DNA of 64,000 nucleotides from positions 60,070 to 124,069 of the forward strand of contig NZ_JAIWNB010000028.1 in NCBI RefSeq assembly GCF_020215705.1, given 5' to 3'. The notes below the pieces were generated by a model, which did not search any database, was not told the DNA's origin, and was given only the letters and a program-made list of their open reading frames with translations. Below, in pieces: positions 8,621-19,178 of this stretch. The translations under genes were made by a program, and so were the position numbers. The number at the start of each line of letters is the position of its first letter. Positions within the stretch are counted from its first letter, which is position 1. Source of the stretch: Nonomuraea aurantiaca. GTDB taxonomy: Bacteria; Actinomycetota; Actinomycetes; Streptosporangiales; Streptosporangiaceae.

Positions 8621-8647
8621 AACAGATCCTAGGCCGCCGTGATTCCC
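8621..8647 (-). promoter_or_regulatory. SigR-type promoter of trxBA
   Basis: On the minus strand GGGAAT (8647-8642) is followed after exactly 18 bases by GTT (8623-8621). This is the GGGAAT-N18-GTT pattern of the disulfide-stress sigma factor SigR/SigH promoters, whose best known target is trxBA. It lies 32 bases before the trxB start and just after the terminator of the upstream anti-sigma gene. Confidence 0.8.
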
Positions 8648-8678
8648 GGCCCCGTCCTCAACGCACGCCGAAAACGAA

Positions 8679-8700
8679 AGAGCCCGCCGAAGCGGGCTCT
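8679..8700 (-). terminator. Rho-independent terminator after the anti-sigma gene
   Basis: AGAGCCCGC (8679-8687) and GCGGGCTCT (8692-8700) form a perfect 9-bp stem with a CGAA/TTCG tetraloop. On the minus strand it is followed by TTTCGTTTTC, a good U-rich tail. It separates the sigM operon from trxBA. Confidence 0.88.
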
Positions 8701-8726
8701 GACGTGCGTATCAAGGGATCACAGAG

Positions 8727-9608
8727 CTACCAGCGCCCCACTGTGGACTTACGCAGGCTCTTGCAGTTGAACGGGTCGACGATGTCGACGCGGAGCGTCT
8801 TGTTCGCCTTGTTCTTCCAGGAGGTCACGATGATGGCCTCCGACCCGTTGTACTGCCCCTGGTCGACCGCGAACACCTTGAGCTTCGTACGGTTCGCCAC
8901 CCGGCTGACGCACTTGTCCACCACGTCGATGTCCGAGGAACCGCCACCCACTATGGGTGCGGGCCCGAGGAAGCCTTCGAGCGGCTGCCGCAGCTCCTGG
9001 TCGCTGTAGTTGTGCCCGCTGTCGGTCAGCGCGTACGCCCTGGCCCGCTTGTCCACCTTGGGCGGCGACGACGCCGTACCGGTGTGCAGCTGCTGATGCC
9101 CACTGGCGATGGTGCCACCACCACCGGCCGTGAGCAGGTTGGTGGAGAGCACCGCGGTGCCCACCACAGCCGCCGCGGCGGCCGCAGCAACCGTGGGCAT
9201 CGCCCATCGGCGCCGTCGTGCGTCCTTGCGCTTGGCCGGGACGATGGTGCCGTCGTCGGAGACCACCCCGAGGCGTACCGGCTCCAGCTCCCGCGGGGAC
9301 TGCTCCCACGGGGAGTCCCGCATGAGCTCATCCCAGTTGGGCGGTTCCGCCAGGCCGACACCACCCCCGCGCGCGGATCCCGCTTCGGCGGCCAGAGCCT
9401 TGTCGATGCGCAGTGCGACTCCCATCGGCATGGCCGGTGTCGGAGTCGCCGCGAGCACCTCGCGAACCGCTGCCAGGTCGGCCAGTAGCTCCCCACAGGG
9501 GTCGCATACCGCGAGATGCTCGCGGACCTGGCGGGCCGTGCCAGCGTCTAGGAGACCCTCGGCCAACTCGGCCAGGATTTCCAGATCGTAGTGCGTATCA
9601 CCCGTCAC
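8727..9608 (-). CDS. Zinc-finger (ZAS) anti-sigma factor, partner of SigM
   Basis: A 293-residue membrane protein from GTG 9608; the longer frame to 9683 overlaps the sigma gene too far. The N-terminal domain carries HLAVCDPC (His31, Cys35, Cys38), the HxxxCxxC zinc signature of ZAS anti-sigma factors. A single Ala-rich membrane segment lies around residues 150-175, followed by an extracytoplasmic domain ending in a Cys-containing tail. It should bind and hold SigM until an envelope or redox signal arrives. Its start overlaps the end of the sigma gene by 11 bases, indicating translational coupling. Confidence 0.9.
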   Translation of the reverse strand: MTGDTHYDLEILAELAEGLLDAGTARQVREHLAVCDPCGELLADLAAVREVLAATPTPAMPMGVALRIDKALAAEAGSARGGGVGLAEPPNWDELMRDSPWEQSPRELEPVRLGVVSDDGTIVPAKRKDARRRRWAMPTVAAAAAAAVVGTAVLSTNLLTAGGGGTIASGHQQLHTGTASSPPKVDKRARAYALTDSGHNYSDQELRQPLEGFLGPAPIVGGGSSDIDVVDKCVSRVANRTKLKVFAVDQGQYNGSEAIIVTSWKNKANKTLRVDIVDPFNCKSLRKSTVGRW

Positions 9609-10233
9609 GAAGTTCTGCTCCCTTCGCGGATGAGACGCGACTGAGGTCCGATCGGTTCCGCAGATGCGAAAGAATTGGGGCAAGTTTCGCGCGCCCCCGC
9701 GCGCACCGGCTCTTCACCGTCCCGCTGGGCACTTCAAGCACCTGAGCTGCGTCTTCGACCGAATAGCCCATCATGTCGACGAGCACCAGCGCGGCCCGCT
9801 GGTCGGTCGGAAGCAGTTTCAGCGCGGCCGAAACCTCCATCGAAACCTCACGCTCACCCGTCTGGTCGGGCATCGGCGTGTCACGCTCGGCGGCCTCGAT
9901 GAGCTCGTCATCGGCCACCGGTCTGACGGATTTGCGGCGCATCCGGTCGAGGCAGGCGTTCACCACGATTCGGTGCAGCCAGGTCGTGACCGCGGCCTCA
10001 CCGCGGAATGTGCCCGCCTTCCGGTAGGCGGAGACGAAGGCGTCCTGCACCGCGTCGGCCGCTTCGTCGGGATCGCCCAGCGTGCGCAGGGCGACGGCCC
10101 ACATGCGGTCACGGTGTCTCTTGACGATCTCGCTGAAGGCGTGAGGATCCCCATTGATGTGCGCGGTCAGCAGCTCGGCGTCGGTGACGGCGGGCCGTTC
10201 CGCGGAGGAAGGTGGCTCGGGTGGGGAGTTCAC
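9598..10233 (-). CDS. sigM: ECF RNA polymerase sigma factor SigM
   Basis: A 211-residue ECF sigma factor from GTG 10233. Region 2 contains DPDEAADAVQDAFVSAYRKAGTFRG and WLHRIVVN. Region 4 contains YSVEDAAQVLEVPSGTVKSRCARGRAKL. The name rests on its position between the pseudokinase/murJ genes and trxBA, the same place as sigM in Streptomyces and Mycobacterium. SigM-type factors respond to envelope or osmotic stress. It is followed by its overlapping ZAS anti-sigma gene and lies 16 bases after the pseudokinase gene, so the three are probably one operon. Confidence 0.92.
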   Translation of the reverse strand: MNSPPEPPSSAERPAVTDAELLTAHINGDPHAFSEIVKRHRDRMWAVALRTLGDPDEAADAVQDAFVSAYRKAGTFRGEAAVTTWLHRIVVNACLDRMRRKSVRPVADDELIEAAERDTPMPDQTGEREVSMEVSAALKLLPTDQRAALVLVDMMGYSVEDAAQVLEVPSGTVKSRCARGRAKLAPILSHLRNRSDLSRVSSAKGAELRDG

Positions 10234-10249
10234 AAGAGGGATTCCTGGG

Positions 10250-11764
10250 TTATGCCGATCCGGGAGAATGCACCACTACTTCATAGATGGTGCCATGAAA
10301 CTTGCCCGCATCTGCCGGAAGACGGGTAAACCAGATCAAAACGTACTTGCCGCTTGCGGCTTGATCAGGTTTCAAGGTGATCTTTCCGGACCCGTTCTTC
10401 TCCTTGGCGACGGTCTTCAGCGAGCCCAGCTCAGGCGAGTCGCCGACCTTCAGCTCGACGCTCGCGCCCGATGTATCGGCCAGCGTAGCCACCACGTCGC
10501 CGATCGGCATGCTCTTGCCCATATCGAGCAGCAAACCCACACCGGCCTTGAGATTGCCCAGGTCGGCGCTGTTGTAGTTCTCCGTTTTCCAGAGCGTGCT
10601 GGGCTTGCCGTCGATGGCGAGCGGCGCCATCTCGTTCTTCTCGTCCCGGTCGGCGAGCGGATCGAAGCCGGTCGCCTTCTCCGGCTTCACGACGACCATC
10701 GGTTGCGCCGACGCGGAGGCGGAAGCGCTCGGGGAGGTCTCCGCCTGCGGGGTGTTCGGACTGCCCAGGCTGCGGCCGATCGTCCAGGCCCCCACGCCGA
10801 CCGCGGCGATGACGAGCAGCACCACGACGGTCATCAGCACCCGGTTGAGCATGCTGCCGCCGCTGGGCGCGCGGGGCGGCATGGGTCTGGGCTGCGAGGG
10901 CAGGGGCGGGCGCGGCGGGCGCCGCTCGGTCTCAAGGCCCTCGGAGTGCGAGGCCGACTGCACCGCCGGCGTCTGGGAATAGGCCATCGGGATCGGCATG
11001 GGCCTGGCCACGTTGGCGAGCGCGTCGGCGATCTCGGACGGGCTGGACAGGGCGGCCTGCCCCTTGCGGGACTCGGGCAGGCAGGCCCTGATGGTGACCG
11101 CGTCGAGATATCCGGGCACTCCGGCGGTGACCTGGCGGGGCGAGCAGAAGTGCCCGTCGATCATCGGCGCCGTGGGCAGACCGCCCTCTTCCTCGTCGCC
11201 CGGCCAGTGGCCGGACAGCCCCGCGTACAGCAGTCGGCCCAGCCCCTCGGCGTCGTCGAGGGCGGGCTGGTCGGTGGTGAGGCCGGACAGGGCGGCGTCG
11301 ACCGCGACGCCGAGCACCTTGACCGTGTTACCGGTCGTCCACACCAGGTGCGCGGGGCGCAGGCACAGGTGGTAGAGATCGGCCTCATGCGCGTGGGCCA
11401 GCGCCTCGGCGGCCTCGGCGACCAGGCCGGCGGCCCGCTCCGGCTCCAGCGGGCCGGCCGCGAGCAGGTCGGACAGGGTGTCGCCGGTGACCCACTCGCT
11501 GACCACGTACGAATGATCGTCGTGCTCGGCGGCGTCGAACACCTGCGTCAGGCGCGGATCGGTGAGCCTGCTGGCGGCGCGGGCGGCCGTGACCACCTCG
11601 TGGACGCGGGGGAACTCAGGGGAGAAGGTGTGGACCGCGACGGGCCGGGCGAGGATCTCGTCGATGGCCTTCCACAGGGTGGCTCCATCGGACTCGCTCA
11701 CCCGGTCTTCCAGCCGGAAGCGTTCGGCGAGACGGGTGCCGGGTTCGACCGACGACGTGCTCAC
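10250..11764 (-). CDS. Membrane pseudokinase with extracytoplasmic discoidin-like domain
   Basis: A 504-residue protein; GTG 11764 is preferred, though the frame stays open to 11830. An N-terminal protein-kinase-like domain (about 1-255) lacks the catalytic motifs: the loop that should read HRDxKPxN is YHLCLRPAHLV (about 131-141). A Pro-rich linker, one membrane helix (about 307-329) and a C-terminal beta-rich domain with DGKPSTLWKTENY follow. In Mycobacterium an equivalent pseudokinase plus outer domain is fused to MurJ and recruits the FHA protein FhaA; here it is a separate gene downstream of murJ. A regulatory role in lipid II flipping is inferred. Confidence 0.85.
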   Translation of the reverse strand: MSTSSVEPGTRLAERFRLEDRVSESDGATLWKAIDEILARPVAVHTFSPEFPRVHEVVTAARAASRLTDPRLTQVFDAAEHDDHSYVVSEWVTGDTLSDLLAAGPLEPERAAGLVAEAAEALAHAHEADLYHLCLRPAHLVWTTGNTVKVLGVAVDAALSGLTTDQPALDDAEGLGRLLYAGLSGHWPGDEEEGGLPTAPMIDGHFCSPRQVTAGVPGYLDAVTIRACLPESRKGQAALSSPSEIADALANVARPMPIPMAYSQTPAVQSASHSEGLETERRPPRPPLPSQPRPMPPRAPSGGSMLNRVLMTVVVLLVIAAVGVGAWTIGRSLGSPNTPQAETSPSASASASAQPMVVVKPEKATGFDPLADRDEKNEMAPLAIDGKPSTLWKTENYNSADLGNLKAGVGLLLDMGKSMPIGDVVATLADTSGASVELKVGDSPELGSLKTVAKEKNGSGKITLKPDQAASGKYVLIWFTRLPADAGKFHGTIYEVVVHSPGSA

Positions 11765-11930
11765 TGACTCACTCCGCTCGGCCGCTCGGGGGTGCTCATG
11801 ACTCGACTCACCTGCGTGGGGGTGTACCACGTAGGCACGCTATGCCGGGTGGATCCGCCCACGCCCCTCCTGCTTCCATTCGCGCCGTGTCGGCACCATG
11901 CTAGTGCCGCGCCGGTTCCACCCGCGTTCC

Positions 11931-13544
11931 TTACCTGCCTAGCCGCCCGGCAACCATCCCAACGATCGAGTTGATCTCCGGGATGCGCATGCGATGGGCG
12001 ACTCCCAGATACAACAGCATGCCCAGACCGCCGCCCACGGCCAAGGCGATCACCGAGTTGAGGAAGGTGAGCCCGCCGAACACGTCCTGAACCGCCCAGA
12101 CGGCCACCAGCGCCAGCGCCGCCGCGGGCAGTGCGGACAGGTACATCCTCGTCAGAGCCATCCCGATCGTCCAGCCGCCCAGCCCCTTGACCCGACGGGC
12201 GGCGAGAATCCAGGCCCCGCCGGCCCCGATCGTGTAGGCGACGGCGTAGGCGAAGGCCAACCCCATCACCGCGTACCGAGCCGGCAGCAGGACGTTGAAG
12301 ACTACCATCAGCAGCGCGTTGACCGCGGTCGTCGCCGCGCCCACGTAAACGGGCGTCCGCGTGTCGCCGAAGCTGTAGAAGACCCGCAGCAGCAACTGGA
12401 AGATCGAGAACGGCACCAGCGCCAGGCCGTAGACCTGCAGCACGTTGCCGATGTAGACGGCCGCGTCGGCCGAGGTGACGCCGTGGGCGTACAACGGCAC
12501 GGTGATCGCCGGGCCGAGCACCATCAGCAGCAGCGACACCGGGACCATCACCGAGCTGATCAGCCGCACGCTCGACCCGAACTCGGAGCGGACCTCGCCG
12601 AGCTGCCCGGCTTCGACCGCCCGGCTCATCCTGGGCAGCATGGCCGTGATCACCGAGACGCCGATGACGCCGTAGGGCAGCTGGAAGAGCTGGAAGGCCA
12701 GGGTGTACGGGCTGATGCCGTGACCGGGCACCGCGTCGCCCGCCGCGCTGGACAGGTTGGTCGTCAGCATGAAGCCGAGCTGCGTGACCACCACATAGCC
12801 GATGGTCCAGATCCCGGCCCGGCCCATCTCACCGAGCCGCGCGTTGCGCACGTCGAAGCGCGGGACGAAGGAGAACCCGATCCGCTTGAGCGCGACGATC
12901 AGCACGGCGGCCTGCGCCACGATGCCCGCCGTGGTGCCCAGGCCGAGCAGCGCGATCTGGCCGTCGGTGACCAGGGCGATGTCGCCACCCGCCTTGCCGG
13001 CCACCACCATGTAGAGCACGAGCACACAGATGACCACGAGGTTGTTGATCACCGGCGCCCACATGGGAGCCGCGTAACGGTCGCGCGTGTTGAGAATGGC
13101 CCCGGCGACCGCGCCGACGCCGAAGAAGGCCAGCTGCGGCAGGATGAACCGGGCGAGCAGCACCGCGATCTCGAACTTGCGGCTGCCGGGCAGCCAGTCG
13201 GTGGTGTAGAGGTCGATGAGCAGCGGGGCCGCCAGCACGGCGAGCACGGCGACGACCAGCAGCGCGGCCGTGGCCAGCGTCATGAGGCGCTGCTCGTACG
13301 CCCGGCCGCCGTCGTAGTCGCGCTGCTGCGCCTTGACGATCATCGGCACCACGACACTGCTGAGCACGCCGAGCAGCAGCAGGTCGAGAATGCTGTACGG
13401 GATCGCGTACGCGGCGTTGTAGGCGTCACCCATGGCCAAGGTGCCGATCGCCGAGGCGAGCACCATCGTCCGCACGAATCCCGTGACCCTGGACACCATC
13501 GTGCCCGCCGCCATGACGGCGCTGGCCCGCAACATGCGGCTCAT
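11931..13544 (-). CDS. murJ: Lipid II flippase MurJ (MviN)
   Basis: A 537-residue MOP-superfamily protein with about 14 membrane helices. It moves lipid-linked peptidoglycan precursor across the plasma membrane. The N-terminal GTMVSRVTGFVRTMVLASAIG and YGVIGVSVITAMLPRMSR are characteristic. Its length is that of a stand-alone MurJ, without the fused kinase domain of the mycobacterial protein. The ATG at 13544 overlaps the stop of the upstream DUF6049 gene (ATGA), so the two are coupled. Confidence 0.95.
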   Translation of the reverse strand: MSRMLRASAVMAAGTMVSRVTGFVRTMVLASAIGTLAMGDAYNAAYAIPYSILDLLLLGVLSSVVVPMIVKAQQRDYDGGRAYEQRLMTLATAALLVVAVLAVLAAPLLIDLYTTDWLPGSRKFEIAVLLARFILPQLAFFGVGAVAGAILNTRDRYAAPMWAPVINNLVVICVLVLYMVVAGKAGGDIALVTDGQIALLGLGTTAGIVAQAAVLIVALKRIGFSFVPRFDVRNARLGEMGRAGIWTIGYVVVTQLGFMLTTNLSSAAGDAVPGHGISPYTLAFQLFQLPYGVIGVSVITAMLPRMSRAVEAGQLGEVRSEFGSSVRLISSVMVPVSLLLMVLGPAITVPLYAHGVTSADAAVYIGNVLQVYGLALVPFSIFQLLLRVFYSFGDTRTPVYVGAATTAVNALLMVVFNVLLPARYAVMGLAFAYAVAYTIGAGGAWILAARRVKGLGGWTIGMALTRMYLSALPAAALALVAVWAVQDVFGGLTFLNSVIALAVGGGLGMLLYLGVAHRMRIPEINSIVGMVAGRLGR

Positions 13545-15652
13545 ACGGTCTCACTCTCCCGGCTCTTGGCGGCCCGAGCGAGCCGTCGCTGCGATCTGCG
13601 CCGTAGCACCCGTGTCACGACCGCGGCGAGCATGACCGCCAGCGCTGCCCCGACGATGACCAGGGCGATCCCCGTGTAGCCGGTGGTGCGGATCGTCAGC
13701 TTGACGGGCTTGCCGTACGGCAGACCGTTCCTGGTCGTCAGCTGGACGCTCACCGTGGCGTCACCGCTGGTCGTCGCGTTCATCGGCACCTGGACGCCGC
13801 CGTTCTGACCGTTGGGGATCGTCAGCAGCTTCTTGACCGGCGTGGTGTCGATCTGGAGGAGTCCGGGGTTGTTGCTCTTCACGTCGATGTAGAGGGCGAT
13901 CGTCTCACCGATCGAGTTCTTCACGCTGATGGGCACCGGGCCGTTGCTCCCGGCCAGCGTGCGCAGCCGGTCGGGGTCGGCCCCGGTGATCGAGATCTTG
14001 TTCATCTGGGCCTGGACGGCCCCTTCGACCAGCTTGATGGCCGCCCGGCCCGCGCGCGTGTTGTTGCGCCAGGACGAGGAGACCATCCTGAGCACCGCGG
14101 CGTCGAAGTCGGAGTGGGGCTTGGGCTCCGCGGCGATCAGGGCGGTGAGCTGTGCCTTCTCGGCGACGTTCTTGAGCGGGCCGAGGTATTTGGCGCTGAG
14201 CTCGTCCTTGCGGTCCTGGCCGGTGTAGGTGAGCGCGGCCCTGGGCACGGGCGCCTTGCTCGGCTTGAGCGAGTCGAGCGGGGTCAGCGTCAGCCACGGC
14301 AGCCGGTTCGCGGTCTTGAGCAGCAGGTTGACCAGCGTCGGGTTCGGGTCCCAGCGTCGCGAGGGTGCGATGACCAGCGACCGGGGACTGGTCTGGCCAG
14401 GCTCGGCGGCGATCATCGCGGTCTCGGCGATGAAGCGCTGCTTGTTCAGGAAGATCGAGCCCGGCGCGTCGGAGTCGGGCTCGAAGGTGCGCGTGAGCTG
14501 TGTGTCGGCGACCAGCGCGGTGACCGGCCCCTGGACGCTGTCGAGTGTGGCGACGGCATCGGGCGTGAACGCGACCGGCGGCTGCGGCGGCAGATTCGTG
14601 GAGTTGAGCAGGACCCGGTCGACCTTGGCGACGGAGAGCAGGTCGAGCGCGTCGGGATCGAGCACGCCCGCGACCGGCCAGTTCGTCGTCAGCGACACGT
14701 CGCGCTTGAGCAGGTCCGTGGCGACCTGGCGGCCCATGGCGATCGCCGTGGCGGTCTGGCCGTCGAGTCCCTGGTGGGCGAGCGCGGCGACGTCGGGATC
14801 GGCGTACGGCGTGGCCACGACCGGGGAGGAGGCCAGCGCGGTGCGCAGCGAGTTGAGCCACTGCGCGGCGTTGGGGTCGGCGGCCTGGTCCTTGGACTTG
14901 AGCCGGTGCTTGCGGGACAGAGCCTGCACGTCGTCGAGGAGCGACGGCTCCACGAACCAGGTGACCTTCTTGGGCGCCGTGGCGGCGATGCCGGCCAGCT
15001 CGGCGAGCCGGCCCTTGCCGGTCAGCTGCGGGCCCAGCTTGTCGTCGATGAAGTTGTCGTTCTCGGCGCGATGCGTCTGGTCGATGATGGGCAGCGCGAT
15101 GGCCAGCCGGTTACGCGGCAGTTTCTGCGGGGTCGGCGGCGCGTACGTCAGGTAGGTGCGCTGCGGCGTGGAGATCGGCGCACCGAACCGGGCCACGTCG
15201 ACGGCGATCGGATAGACGCCGAACGACGGCAGCCCGAGCTGCACGGGCGTCACCGTGATCTCGAACACCTTCGACGCGCCCGCCTCCAGGGCGGGGAGCA
15301 GCACGTTCGAGCTGTTCGCGACGTTCGGCGGCACCAGGCTCTCGTCGGACTGGTAGGCGACCATGGCGGCGCGGTCGGTGAGTTTCTGCGAGGTGTATCG
15401 CAGCCGGACACTCAGGCCGGTCATCGTCTCACCGGTGTCGTTGCGGACGGTGCCCGCGACCTTGACCTGCGTGGTCAGGCTCGACGGCACGTCGGGCGTG
15501 ATGGACGTGATCGACACGGCCATCGACTGCCTGTTCGTCTTCCCGGCGGCCGTGCCCGGCGTCTTCGTGGCAGCAGTACTCGGCGTCGTCGCGGCCATGG
15601 GCGCGAGCAACGCGGCGGACAGTACGGCGAGGAGCATGACCTTACGGATCAC
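13541..15652 (-). CDS. DUF6049 family secreted/membrane-anchored protein
   Basis: A 703-residue protein with an N-terminal signal peptide (about residues 1-27), a long extracytoplasmic region and one membrane helix near the C-terminus (about 655-680) followed by a basic Arg-rich tail. This is the arrangement of the actinobacterial DUF6049 proteins encoded just upstream of murJ. The function is unknown; fixed linkage with murJ suggests a role in cell-wall assembly on the outer face of the membrane. It is the likely first gene of the leftward murJ block. Confidence 0.85.
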   Translation of the reverse strand: MIRKVMLLAVLSAALLAPMAATTPSTAATKTPGTAAGKTNRQSMAVSITSITPDVPSSLTTQVKVAGTVRNDTGETMTGLSVRLRYTSQKLTDRAAMVAYQSDESLVPPNVANSSNVLLPALEAGASKVFEITVTPVQLGLPSFGVYPIAVDVARFGAPISTPQRTYLTYAPPTPQKLPRNRLAIALPIIDQTHRAENDNFIDDKLGPQLTGKGRLAELAGIAATAPKKVTWFVEPSLLDDVQALSRKHRLKSKDQAADPNAAQWLNSLRTALASSPVVATPYADPDVAALAHQGLDGQTATAIAMGRQVATDLLKRDVSLTTNWPVAGVLDPDALDLLSVAKVDRVLLNSTNLPPQPPVAFTPDAVATLDSVQGPVTALVADTQLTRTFEPDSDAPGSIFLNKQRFIAETAMIAAEPGQTSPRSLVIAPSRRWDPNPTLVNLLLKTANRLPWLTLTPLDSLKPSKAPVPRAALTYTGQDRKDELSAKYLGPLKNVAEKAQLTALIAAEPKPHSDFDAAVLRMVSSSWRNNTRAGRAAIKLVEGAVQAQMNKISITGADPDRLRTLAGSNGPVPISVKNSIGETIALYIDVKSNNPGLLQIDTTPVKKLLTIPNGQNGGVQVPMNATTSGDATVSVQLTTRNGLPYGKPVKLTIRTTGYTGIALVIVGAALAVMLAAVVTRVLRRRSQRRLARAAKSRESETV

Positions 15653-15699
15653 GCGTCCGCCCGAGCTGGAGTACGACGCACGCCCGCAATGGTACGGGC

Positions 15700-16224
15700 T
15701 CAGTGCCGTATCGCGACCGCCTGGCGGGATCCTCTGGGCCTCGGGATCCGCAGGTTCACCGTCTTGCCGGGCAGGAGTGTCAGCAGGTCAAGGGCGCGCA
15801 TGGTGAGGGCTGTGTGGCGTTCCCCGGTGGCCGTGAAGATCGCGTCGGCATCGGGGCGCAGGCGGTCGTCAACCGCCACGGCCACGCCCTCGGGCAGCAG
15901 CAACGGGCTGACGAGCCCGGCCGCGTAGTCGGTGACGGAATTGACCAGAAAGTCGGGGGCGGGGCGTACCTCCCGCACGCCGAGCGCGCCGCAGACGGCC
16001 CCGGCCTGCGGTGGGTCCGAGACTGCGGAGACGACGGCGACGACGACCTCGCGGCCGATTCTCGTGGCGACCTCGAACACCGTGACCGCCACGCACCGCT
16101 CGGGCGCGGCGGAGACCGCGTCGGGCAACTCGTCCACGCAAGTCATGGGGCGCGGAAGGCGTACGATCTCATGATGGACCTGGTGTGCGAGGAGCCAGCG
16201 GTGGATCGCGAGGGCGTCCTTCAT
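15700..16224 (-). CDS. YbaK/EbsC-type aminoacyl-tRNA deacylase-like protein
   Basis: A 174-residue protein starting at ATG 16224 behind AGGAGGTCTTCT. The frame extends upstream but without family sequence. The pattern ALAIHRWLLAHQVHHEIVRLPRP with later CVAVTVFEV fits the YbaK/ProX superfamily, which removes mischarged amino acids from tRNA. Similarity is moderate by eye. It is divergent from the CCA-adding enzyme gene, another tRNA-quality function, with about 110 bases between the starts. Confidence 0.7.
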   Translation of the reverse strand: MKDALAIHRWLLAHQVHHEIVRLPRPMTCVDELPDAVSAAPERCVAVTVFEVATRIGREVVVAVVSAVSDPPQAGAVCGALGVREVRPAPDFLVNSVTDYAAGLVSPLLLPEGVAVAVDDRLRPDADAIFTATGERHTALTMRALDLLTLLPGKTVNLRIPRPRGSRQAVAIRH

Positions 16225-16334
16225 AGAAGACCTCCTGGCCTGGTTCCATGGCCCCCGACGGTCCCCTGACCGACGGTAACCCCGACTGGATATTGCTCGG
16301 GGGATATGTTCCGGAATCAAAGGACCTACCCAGC

Positions 16335-17795
<1,461 letters not shown>

Positions 17796-17797
17796 TA

Positions 17798-19087
17798 TCA
17801 GCGGGAGGCAGTGGCGCGGGGCGTCGGGATGATCATCCGGTAGATCAGGGCGCCCGCCAGGTAGCCGGCTGTCACGATCACCACGGCCGTGTAGGACTTG
17901 CCGTTGGCGGGCAGGATCGCCGCGGACAGGGCGGCCGCCAGCACGTACATGCCGTTGAAGAGCATGTCGTAGATCGAGAAGGCGCGGCCCAGGTAGGCGT
18001 CCTCCACGTCGCGCTGGACCGTGACGTCGGCGCAGATCTTGACGCTCTGCCCGGCGATGCCGAGCACGAACCCGGCGATCGGCAGGCTCCACGGCTGGAA
18101 CGGCACGACCAGCACCGCAGTGAGCACGCCGGCGATGACCAGCGCGATCGGCACCCACCGCTCGATCGTGAACCGCGCGGTGGCCCACGGAGTGACGATC
18201 ACCGCGAGGAAGAAGCCGACGCCCGAGGTGGCCACGACCAGGCTGAGCCCACGCAGCGCCACCTCGGAGTCGCCGCCGGAGAAGTAGTAGCGGTAGAGGA
18301 TGATGCCGAGCGCGGTCGCCATGCCGTACATGAAGCGGTGTGTCGCCATCGCGCCCATCGTGGCGGCGGCCGTGCGGTGGCCCACCAGGTGCTTGGCGCC
18401 GTCGGCGAGGCCGATGAGCACGTTGCGTACGGCCTCGCGGGCCTGCGGCCGCTCAGGGTCGAAGGAGGGGCCGAGCAGCGAGCGCTCCATCGTGCGGGCG
18501 ATCAGCGCGCTCATTCCGGCGACCACGCCCGAGACGGCCAGCAGCAGCGCCACGCCGAAGTCGCCGCTGCCGAACAGCTCACGCAGCAGGAACCCCACCC
18601 CGGCGCCGAGGAAGGTGAAAACCGTGCCCGAGGTGGGCGTGACCGCGTTGGCGGCCATCAGCCGGTCCGCAGGCACCACGTGCGGCAGCGACGCGCCGAG
18701 AGCGGCCAGGAAGAACCGGTTGGCCGCGAGCACGCCGAGCGCGGCCGCGTAGAAGACCGTGTCGGGCACGTCGGCGGCGACCAGCGCCGCCGCCACGACC
18801 AGCAGCGCGCCGCGCACGAGCGGCGCGACGACGAGGATCTGCCGCCTCGACCAGCGGTCGATGAAGACGCCGACGAACGGGCCGAGGATGCTGTACGGCA
18901 GCAGCAGCACGGCCAGCCCCGCGGCCACCTGCAGGGCCGTGGTCTGCGTCTCCGGGCTGAAGAAGGCGAACCCGACCACGGCGAACTGGAAGACCCCGTC
19001 GGAGAACTGGGAGACCAGCCGGGTGGCGAACAGCCGTCGGAAGTCCCTGCCCTTCAGGACCACGCGAAGATCGGCGACGAATGACAC
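17798..19087 (-). CDS. MFS transporter
   Basis: A 429-residue membrane protein with about 12 hydrophobic helices, starting at GTG 19087. The motif between helices 2 and 3, GPFVGVFIDRWSRRQILV, is the major facilitator signature (G-x-x-x-D-R-x-x-R-R). The large central loop after helix 6 is also typical. It probably exports small molecules, but substrate is not readable. It converges on the CCA enzyme gene with only two bases between stops. Confidence 0.85.
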   Translation of the reverse strand: MSFVADLRVVLKGRDFRRLFATRLVSQFSDGVFQFAVVGFAFFSPETQTTALQVAAGLAVLLLPYSILGPFVGVFIDRWSRRQILVVAPLVRGALLVVAAALVAADVPDTVFYAAALGVLAANRFFLAALGASLPHVVPADRLMAANAVTPTSGTVFTFLGAGVGFLLRELFGSGDFGVALLLAVSGVVAGMSALIARTMERSLLGPSFDPERPQAREAVRNVLIGLADGAKHLVGHRTAAATMGAMATHRFMYGMATALGIILYRYYFSGGDSEVALRGLSLVVATSGVGFFLAVIVTPWATARFTIERWVPIALVIAGVLTAVLVVPFQPWSLPIAGFVLGIAGQSVKICADVTVQRDVEDAYLGRAFSIYDMLFNGMYVLAAALSAAILPANGKSYTAVVIVTAGYLAGALIYRMIIPTPRATASR

Positions 19088-19178
19088 GCAGTCAGCCTAC
19101 TTCCGGCCGATTCACAGGTTGGTACAGCAGGCAGTCTTTCGTCGCCAGAGGCCAACATGATCACGTACGCTTCGTAGC

